In this document: positions 6,294 through 9,346 of the stretch, one piece after another | Numbering within the stretch: position 1 is the stretch's first letter | How the letters are laid out: each line of letters opens with the position of its first letter | Source of the DNA: Patescibacteria group bacterium | Lineage (GTDB): Bacteria; Patescibacteriota; Minisyncoccia; Phycocordibacterales; Phycocordibacteraceae | Reading direction: 5' to 3' | DNA length: 9,346 nt | NCBI GenBank assembly: GCA_018826405.1 | Contig: JAHJZL010000069.1 | Location: 1 to 9,346 of the forward strand | Position numbers and translations under genes: made by a program | The notes under the pieces: model-generated | The model's input: only the letters and a program-made list of their open reading frames with translations | What the model was told of the DNA's origin: nothing | Databases searched by the model: none

Positions 6294-6310
6294 TTCATGA
6301 ATGCTTCATC
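6294..6310. promoter_or_regulatory. TTCATGAA / CTTCATC motif before the LapA-domain gene
   Basis: TTCATGAA (6294-6301) is followed after 2 nt by CTTCATC (6304-6310). Together they form ATGAA-TGC-TTCAT at 6297-6309. This matches the element at 4074-4086 in all but one base. It sits about 10 nt upstream of the TAGTAT hexamer, over the -35 zone. Confidence 0.4.
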
Positions 6311-6320
6311 CTAAGGGGTG

Positions 6321-6326
6321 TAGTAT
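6321..6326 (+). promoter_or_regulatory. Probable -10 (TAGTAT) for a leaderless LapA-domain mRNA
   Basis: The hexamer ends 6 nt before the ATG at 6333, so +1 would fall on the start codon. It has two mismatches to TATAAT. No SD precedes the ATG. Confidence 0.4.
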
Positions 6327-6332
6327 GAACTC

Positions 6333-6662
6333 ATGATTCTTTCCCTTATATTCGGATTCGTTATTGGAGCTGCAGCAATTATTTTTATTCTTCAAAACAC
6401 AGCAACTGTTGCGCTTTCATTTATAGGTTGGCAATTTGAGAGTTCACTCGCCATTGTCGTTATGCTTTCGATGCTCGTGGGTATTATCTTCAGTCTCCTT
6501 GCATCTATTCCAAGCGTAATAAGAAGCAGCATGGCAATTGCAAAGCTTAAGAAGCAGAACCGCTCCCTCCAGGAAGAGGCTCAGAGCTACCTCCACACAG
6601 CTCAGGAAGCGACTGCTCGTCTTAATACGAACTCAACTCCAACCCACCCATCAGCAATGTAG
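6333..6662 (+). CDS. LapA-domain (DUF1049) inner-membrane protein
   Basis: This 109-residue protein has two membrane segments (about 3-20 and 38-60). Between them is the family signature FILQNTATVALSFIGWQFESS, where Q-N...V...F..W is characteristic of the lipopolysaccharide-assembly-protein-A domain. A cytoplasmic C-terminal tail (about 66-100) is helical and probably coiled coil (IAKLKKQNRSLQEEAQ), ending in a Thr/Pro-rich tail. In proteobacteria LapA works with LapB in LPS control. CPR cells are thought to lack LPS, so the role here is unknown and likely a general envelope scaffold. It has its own promoter-like hexamer upstream and a strong hairpin 15 nt after the stop, so it appears to be a single-gene unit. 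Confidence 0.85.
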   Translation: MILSLIFGFVIGAAAIIFILQNTATVALSFIGWQFESSLAIVVMLSMLVGIIFSLLASIPSVIRSSMAIAKLKKQNRSLQEEAQSYLHTAQEATARLNTNSTPTHPSAM

Positions 6663-6676
6663 AAATAGGGAAGTAC

Positions 6677-6722
6677 CACTCCCCCGATACCAATTTAGAA
6701 ATTGGGACATATCGGGGGAGTG
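6677..6722. terminator. Large two-tier hairpin after the LapA-domain gene
   Basis: CACTCCCCCGATA (6677-6689) pairs perfectly over 13 bp with 6710-6722. Inside it CCAATT (6690-6695) pairs with AATTGG (6700-6705) around a TAGA loop, leaving a 4-nt bulge GACA. The sequence CTTGTATG follows rather than a T-run, so termination strength is uncertain. The 5' arm can also pair with the upstream GGGAAGT (6668-6674) around ACC, a competing fold. Its arm sequences resemble the palindromes at 7074-7115. Confidence 0.6.
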
Positions 6723-6785
6723 CTTGTATGTATGCAAACCCAGGTCTGTTCACAGGGAATACATCTACAGAGACCTTGATACCTG

Positions 6786-6959
6786 ATGCACATAAAGAAT
6801 CTTAAGGAGACTGCAGGGAAGCCCGTATACAAAGCACGATTCCAGATCCAACCACTACGCGGCTTATATACGCCGTTGTTTATTTATCGTAAAAGGTATA
6901 TTGTGCGCACATTAGAAACAAAGCCTTTAACAGACTTACCTGGAAATCTAGATCCTTGA
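6786..6959 (+). CDS. Doubtful small ORF, 57 aa, unknown
   Basis: An ATG-to-TGA frame of 57 codons begins MHIKNLKETAGKPVYKA and ends TDLPGNLDP. It is basic in the middle (IYRKRYIVR), has no membrane segment or signal peptide, and matches no family I recognise. An in-frame TGA at 6777-6779 fixes the start near 6786. There is no SD, and no good -10 at leaderless spacing (GATACC is a poor candidate). It would be the only gene here to end in TGA. The mixed amino-acid content looks coding rather than random, and the upstream hairpin would isolate it from the LapA gene. It may be a real small protein, a gene remnant or chance. Confidence 0.35.
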   Translation: MHIKNLKETAGKPVYKARFQIQPLRGLYTPLFIYRKRYIVRTLETKPLTDLPGNLDP

Positions 6960-7179
6960 GATTTGTCTCCCTATCCCTTCCCTGTTTGTACGCGTGTGCA
7001 TTCGTCTCGCAGACTTCTCTGTACTTATATCCTTTCAAAAACTTTCTTTCGCAAAGTTATAGTGCTTCTAAACAGCACTCCCCCAGTTCCCCGATTTTTG
7101 CGCTAGGGAAGTGCTTGTTAACATATTTTTTATATAGCACTCTTCCCTCCTCTGATATGAAAATAGAGCCCAGAGGACT
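6960..7179. other. Non-coding stretch, pyrimidine-rich then palindrome-rich
   Basis: I see no convincing gene on either strand. Roughly 6960-7035 is rich in C and T on the + strand. A 6-bp inverted repeat (AACTTT/AAAGTT) sits at 7040-7058. The AGTGCT/AGCACT cluster at 7061-7148 follows. CCTCTG (7149-7154) and CAGAGG (7171-7176) form another possible hairpin just past the stop of the - strand gene ending at 7180, and could help end that transcript. Confidence 0.5.
7061..7148. repeat. Cluster of four alternating AGTGCT/AGCACT arms
   Basis: AGTGCT occurs at 7061-7066 and 7110-7115, and AGCACT at 7074-7079 and 7136-7141, so each arm can pair with a neighbour. Arms 1 and 2 form a 6-bp hairpin with a 7-nt loop. 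Arm 2 plus CCC pairs with GGGA-AGTGCT (7106-7115). Arm 3 pairs with arm 4 plus TCCC across an AT-rich loop that itself holds ATAT-TTTTTT-ATAT. These folds exclude one another. The CACTCCCCC and GTGCTTGT ends are shared with the hairpin at 6677-6722. Confidence 0.5.
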
Positions 7180-7416
7180 CTATGCGGGTTGCTTCTGTCG
7201 CCAGTGACTTTTTCCGAAATTCATTGAGAAAGGCATGGGGACCCCTTCAGGTTCTGCTAGGCGCAGATGCCCGTGCTCCGTTTCTGTGACAAGGATGTCT
7301 TCAGGAGAGAAGCCGAGCTCGCCGATAAACTGAATAAGAGGAGTCCATGTACCAGCAAGGATTTGCAGACCCTTTGGGTCTAAAGTTTCTGAAGGATTAG
7401 AAGCGTTGTCATTCAT
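7180..7416 (-). CDS. Hypothetical protein, 78 aa
   Basis: This soluble-looking protein starts MNDNASNPSETL and runs through LQILAGTWTPLIQFIGELGF, PEDILVTETEHGHLRL and PMPFSMNFGKSHW. There is no signal peptide and only one moderately hydrophobic helix. I do not recognise a family. The open frame extends to an ATG at 7491. I choose 7416 because GAGGT lies 4 nt before this ATG, the clearest Shine-Dalgarno site in the window, and TAGACT at 7441-7436 would start transcription near 7429, downstream of the other ATG. The hairpin at 7521-7547 separates it from the operon upstream on the same strand. A palindrome-rich non-coding region follows its stop. Confidence 0.65.
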   Translation of the reverse strand: MNDNASNPSETLDPKGLQILAGTWTPLIQFIGELGFSPEDILVTETEHGHLRLAEPEGVPMPFSMNFGKSHWRQKQPA

Positions 7417-7435
7417 CACTACCTCTTTCTGTTTT

Positions 7436-7441
7436 AGTCTA
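7436..7441 (-). promoter_or_regulatory. Possible -10 (TAGACT) with a 13-nt SD-bearing leader
   Basis: On the - strand TAGACT predicts +1 near 7429. The resulting leader (7429-7417) reads GAAAGAGGTAGTG and carries the SD GAGGT just before the ATG at 7416. No -35 was found. Confidence 0.4.
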
Positions 7442-7520
7442 TGTGAAAGGAACTTATGTATGACAGTACGCCAAAGCTTTGAATTGTTCAATGCTAACTA
7501 ACTTCCCTGCTCATAAAGAG

Positions 7521-7545
7521 CAAAGGCCCCGTTTGGAGCCTTTGC
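7521..7545 (-). terminator. Hairpin ending the 38-aa / LOG / exonuclease operon
   Basis: GCAAAGGC pairs with GCCTTTGC over 8 bp, with two further CC/GG pairs possible inside around a GTTT loop. On the - strand it is followed by TCTTTAT, a weak U-rich tail. It lies 7 nt beyond the stop codon of the 38-aa gene, so it most likely ends that - strand operon. Confidence 0.6.
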
Positions 7546-7551
7546 GAATTT

Positions 7552-7668
7552 CTACCGTGCTTTCTTTCCGTAATAAGTTGCGCGTACCTGCTTCTTAACT
7601 CCCTTGTTTGCGAAGCTTGATTTGGCTCCGAATCCCTGAGACTCAGAGCTCTTTTTTGATGCGGCCAT
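7552..7668 (-). CDS. Very small basic protein, 38 aa
   Basis: The frame encodes MAASKKSSESQGFGAKSS followed by FANKGVKKQVRATYYGKKAR. It is rich in lysine, serine and glycine, strongly basic at the C-terminus, and has no hydrophobic segment. An AGGA stretch lies about 5 nt before the ATG, inside the end of the preceding gene, whose stop is only 2 nt upstream, so translational coupling is likely. I do not recognise a family. The basic tail suggests nucleic-acid or ribosome contact, which is inference. The coupling, the SD and the terminator 7 nt after its stop make it a credible last gene of the operon despite its size. Confidence 0.6.
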   Translation of the reverse strand: MAASKKSSESQGFGAKSSFANKGVKKQVRATYYGKKAR

Positions 7669-7670
7669 AC

Positions 7671-7799
7671 CTATCCTTTTGTCGCAACAATGAGCACGTG
7701 GAGCAGACTTATGATGGTGCTCGCAAACCCAGTCCAGAATGCGTATACCTCGAGTCCAATCTGACTCTTTGCTTTTCGCTTTTTATGAGTGCGTGCCAT
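7671..7799 (-). CDS. Single-TM miniprotein, 42 aa, paralogue of the neighbouring 48-aa protein
   Basis: It starts MARTHKKRKAKSQIGLE, strongly basic, followed by one hydrophobic segment (about 18-40: VYAFWTGFASTIISLLHVLI). This is the layout of a membrane peptide with its basic N-terminus inside the cell. Aligning Y19 here with Y26 of the 48-aa protein matches YAF-TG, then I-S-L and a conserved A, with basic stretches before both. The pair therefore looks like a tandem duplication. A stop 2 nt before the next ATG suggests coupling. Function is unknown. Size and layout would suit a small regulator of a membrane complex, a toxin-like peptide or a holin-like peptide, and nothing here decides between them. 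Confidence 0.6.
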   Translation of the reverse strand: MARTHKKRKAKSQIGLEVYAFWTGFASTIISLLHVLIVATKG

Positions 7800-7820
7800 A
7801 TACAAAAAAGAATATCACAG

Positions 7821-7967
7821 CTACCGCAGTGCAGTGAGGATAAGCTGCACAAGTGAGATGAGCATGCCCATGACGCCAGTCAAAAATGCATACTTATGTA
7901 GTTTCTTATTCTTCTTACTGCGAAATCCAGAACCTACAAGTCGCTTTTGGCTGTAATCAAGTCCCAT
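7821..7967 (-). CDS. Single-TM miniprotein, 48 aa, paralogue of the neighbouring 42-aa protein
   Basis: It starts MGLDYSQKRLVGSGF, followed by a basic run (RSKKNKKLHK, 16-25) and a hydrophobic segment (about 26-47: YAFLTGVMGMLISLVQLILT). The ATG is 2 nt after the LOG gene's stop, so it is almost certainly in the same transcript. There is no cysteine, no signal-peptidase site and only one membrane segment. It shares YAF-TG and I-S-L positions with the 42-aa protein encoded 21 nt downstream. I know no family. Conservation of both copies next to a LOG gene in related genomes would indicate a functional link. Confidence 0.6.
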   Translation of the reverse strand: MGLDYSQKRLVGSGFRSKKNKKLHKYAFLTGVMGMLISLVQLILTALR

Positions 7968-7969
7968 AC

Positions 7970-8758
7970 TTAGCAGGTTACATTCTTTAAGATGTACTCG
8001 TGTGCCTCATCAACTGAATCAACAACATGGAAGAGATTGAGATCTGCCTCATCAATCGTGTGGAACTTTTCGTAGAAGTGATTCCTAAAGAGATCAACTA
8101 TTGGATCCCAATACTCCTTCCCGTATAGCACAATAGGAACCGCTTTTATCTTCTTCGTCTGAACCAGCGTGAGAATCTCAGAAAACTCATCTAGTGTTCC
8201 GTATCCTCCCGGGAAATATACATACACCTCAGAAGCAAAGGCGAGCATCACCTTGCGCACAAAAAAGTGCTCAAACGTAAAGGAGTTATTAACAAATTTG
8301 TTCAAAGACTGATCATCAGACAATCTAATGTTAAGTCCGATAGACTGTCCCCCTGCGTCAAATGCTCCCTTGTTCCCTGCCTCCATAATTCCTGCAGAAC
8401 CTCCCGTAACAACAGCGTGTCCGGACTTTGCTAACTTCCCCGCGAGCTCAACGGCAGCCTCATAGTATTTGTCGCCAGGCTTAGTACGCACACTTCCAAA
8501 AAAGGTTGCTGTAAGTCCGTAGTTCTTGAGCAAATCAAAACCATCAACAAACTCGGCCATGATTTTAAACACGCGCCAGCTCTCAAGCTTCTGCGGCTTG
8601 CATACAAGCGGTGCAGGGTTCTCAGGAACGTCGCGCTTCCCTTCCTCAATAGCACGGGTTAATACAGCACCCATCTCTTGATGGCGCTCTTGAACACTTG
8701 AATTCTCAGGTACTGAAAGGTCTCCTGTTGGTGTTGAAATTATCGGTTGGTCTCCCAT
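7970..8758 (-). CDS. LOG-family nucleoside 5'-monophosphate phosphoribohydrolase (TIGR00730-like)
   Basis: This 262-residue cytoplasmic protein has a Rossmann-like LOG core at about 80-225. It shows FFGSVRT, GGSAGIMEAGNKGA (nucleotide-binding glycines), FEHFFVRKVMLAFAS and the catalytic loop PGGYGTLDE (183-191), with E191 present. Such enzymes split the N-glycosidic bond of nucleoside monophosphates. The plant and actinobacterial members release cytokinin bases, and the family is often misannotated as lysine decarboxylase. The true substrate here is unknown. The N-terminal 75 residues are an extra, partly disordered and charged segment. The start overlaps the end of the exonuclease gene by 19 nt, implying coupled translation, and a 48-aa membrane miniprotein follows 2 nt after the stop. 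A nuclease next to a nucleotide hydrolase suggests nucleotide scavenging or processing, which is inference. Confidence 0.92.
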   Translation of the reverse strand: MGDQPIISTPTGDLSVPENSSVQERHQEMGAVLTRAIEEGKRDVPENPAPLVCKPQKLESWRVFKIMAEFVDGFDLLKNYGLTATFFGSVRTKPGDKYYEAAVELAGKLAKSGHAVVTGGSAGIMEAGNKGAFDAGGQSIGLNIRLSDDQSLNKFVNNSFTFEHFFVRKVMLAFASEVYVYFPGGYGTLDEFSEILTLVQTKKIKAVPIVLYGKEYWDPIVDLFRNHFYEKFHTIDEADLNLFHVVDSVDEAHEYILKNVTC

Positions 8759-9339
8759 GGAATATCGTATGTATTAAACTCTGGCAATAATTTTCTAGTA
8801 TACGCTATGCGCGAGATAACCTCTGCATGACAAAACGCTCCCGTGAGTGCGTTATGCGGCTTAGGCTCCTCTGGTATACCGCAATACTTAAGTGCAGTGT
8901 CTAAGTTAATCGCAGAGTGTTTATGATACTGCGGAGGCTTAATACCCCGCTCTGTCATATGGAGCCAGACGAGCGAATGCACATCTAGCGTGCGCTTTGC
9001 GAATGGGCACGCAATTCCTGCCCGCTTACATGCTGCCTGAACAAACTCCAAATCAAATGAAGGATTCTGCGCAGCAAGTGTTATGTCGGAAGGACGATCC
9101 ATTGCCCACGCAATAAATGCACGTATCAATCCCTCTTCTGATTGTCTGTTGGCAGACGTTATCTCTTCCTGTGTAAATCCATTAATGCGCAACGCATCCT
9201 CATCAACTGATGCGCCTTCCCAAATCCTGCATTCCTCATAAAATTGGTTTGTAGGATCATCTAAATCAAGCGCTCCGAGGGAGAGAATTGAATGGGTCTC
9301 CGGAACAAGACCTGTTGATTCAACGTCAAGAACAATCAT
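8740..9339 (-). CDS. DEDDh-type 3'-5' exonuclease with altered motif III
   Basis: This 199-residue (or slightly longer) protein has the DnaQ/RNase T exonuclease fold. ExoI is VLDVESTG with D5 and E7, ExoII is NPSFDLEF with D96, and ExoIII is PHNALTGAF with H162. In the usual HxxxxD motif, the aspartate five residues after the histidine binds metal. Here that position is G167, so one of the four acidic residues is missing. Activity may be reduced, or another residue may replace it. Substrate could be DNA or RNA ends. The frame stays open from the ATG at 9339 to the window edge (T-N upstream), so the true start may lie outside. It is the first visible gene of the - strand operon and overlaps the LOG gene by 19 nt. 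Confidence 0.82.
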   Translation of the reverse strand: MIVLDVESTGLVPETHSILSLGALDLDDPTNQFYEECRIWEGASVDEDALRINGFTQEEITSANRQSEEGLIRAFIAWAMDRPSDITLAAQNPSFDLEFVQAACKRAGIACPFAKRTLDVHSLVWLHMTERGIKPPQYHKHSAINLDTALKYCGIPEEPKPHNALTGAFCHAEVISRIAYTRKLLPEFNTYDIPWETNR

Positions 9340-9346
9340 GTTGGTA

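Noticed and set aside
6723..6785. tRNA or structured RNA with AGGTCT/AGACCT arms
   Set aside because: No acceptor stem, anticodon arm or GTTCGA-type T-loop could be assembled. The arms are 6 bp and far apart.
6786..7105. UGA read as glycine, extending the 57-codon ORF through the palindromes
   Set aside because: The frame stays open after the TGA, but it would run across clearly palindromic non-coding DNA. No well-recognised gene here has an internal TGA, so standard stop use is simpler.
6956..7207. 83-codon + strand ORF
   Set aside because: It crosses the palindrome cluster and the end of the - strand gene, has low-complexity S/L/Y/F content, and has no start signal.
7608..7856. 82-codon + strand ORF
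   Set aside because: It is antisense to the three coupled small - strand genes, which have better starts, spacing and composition.
7671..7967. Type I toxin or toxin-antitoxin pair from the two miniproteins
   Set aside because: No antisense RNA promoter or antitoxin-like gene was seen, and both lie in a housekeeping-type operon. Kept only as an open possibility.

Overview
The window reads like a piece of a Patescibacteria (Candidate Phyla Radiation) genome, most likely a Parcubacteria/Kaiserbacteria-type lineage. This is inferred from gene content, not from a marker gene. The signs are short, tightly packed genes, many tiny membrane or secreted proteins of families I associate with these organisms, an M23 peptidase with a long coiled coil, a DUF3467 protein, a LapA-domain protein, and gene starts that mostly lack Shine-Dalgarno sequences. 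No coding frame needs recoded UGA. Almost every gene ends in TAA or TAG.

Layout. Positions 1-2935 (+) hold the 3' end of a MurG-like glycosyltransferase, gltX (glutamyl-tRNA synthetase) and a secreted coiled-coil/LytM (M23) cell-wall peptidase, packed with almost no spacing. An AlkA-like DNA glycosylase (-) converges on the peptidase gene with a 5-nt gap. It diverges from a 64-aa membrane protein and a DUF3467 protein (+) across a palindromic -10 element. Positions 4059-6662 (+) hold a 78-aa exported protein, a 284-aa exported protein with a recurrent CPR surface domain, the tRNA hydroxylase TrhO, and a LapA-domain membrane protein. Positions 6663-7179 are largely non-coding. They contain a long hairpin and a cluster of alternating AGTGCT/AGCACT palindromes, plus one doubtful 57-codon ORF. 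A 78-codon gene (-) follows with the clearest SD. Positions 7521-9339 (-) form one operon: DEDDh exonuclease, LOG-family nucleotide phosphoribohydrolase, two tandem related single-TM miniproteins (48 and 42 aa), a 38-aa basic protein, then a terminator-like hairpin.

How the genes fit together. Three of the + strand blocks concern the cell envelope (MurG, M23, surface protein, LapA). gltX and TrhO concern decoding, and AlkA concerns DNA repair. The two most interesting signals are regulatory. First, many ATG codons lie 6-7 nt after a -10-like hexamer, as expected for leaderless mRNAs; one such pair is divergent and shares the palindrome AGTATACT. Second, a TTCATGAA/CTTCATC motif recurs in the spacers before three envelope genes. 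The tandem mini-membrane proteins and the AGTGCT/AGCACT palindrome cluster are the most novel-looking pieces. I found no CRISPR array, insertion sequence, tRNA or rRNA.
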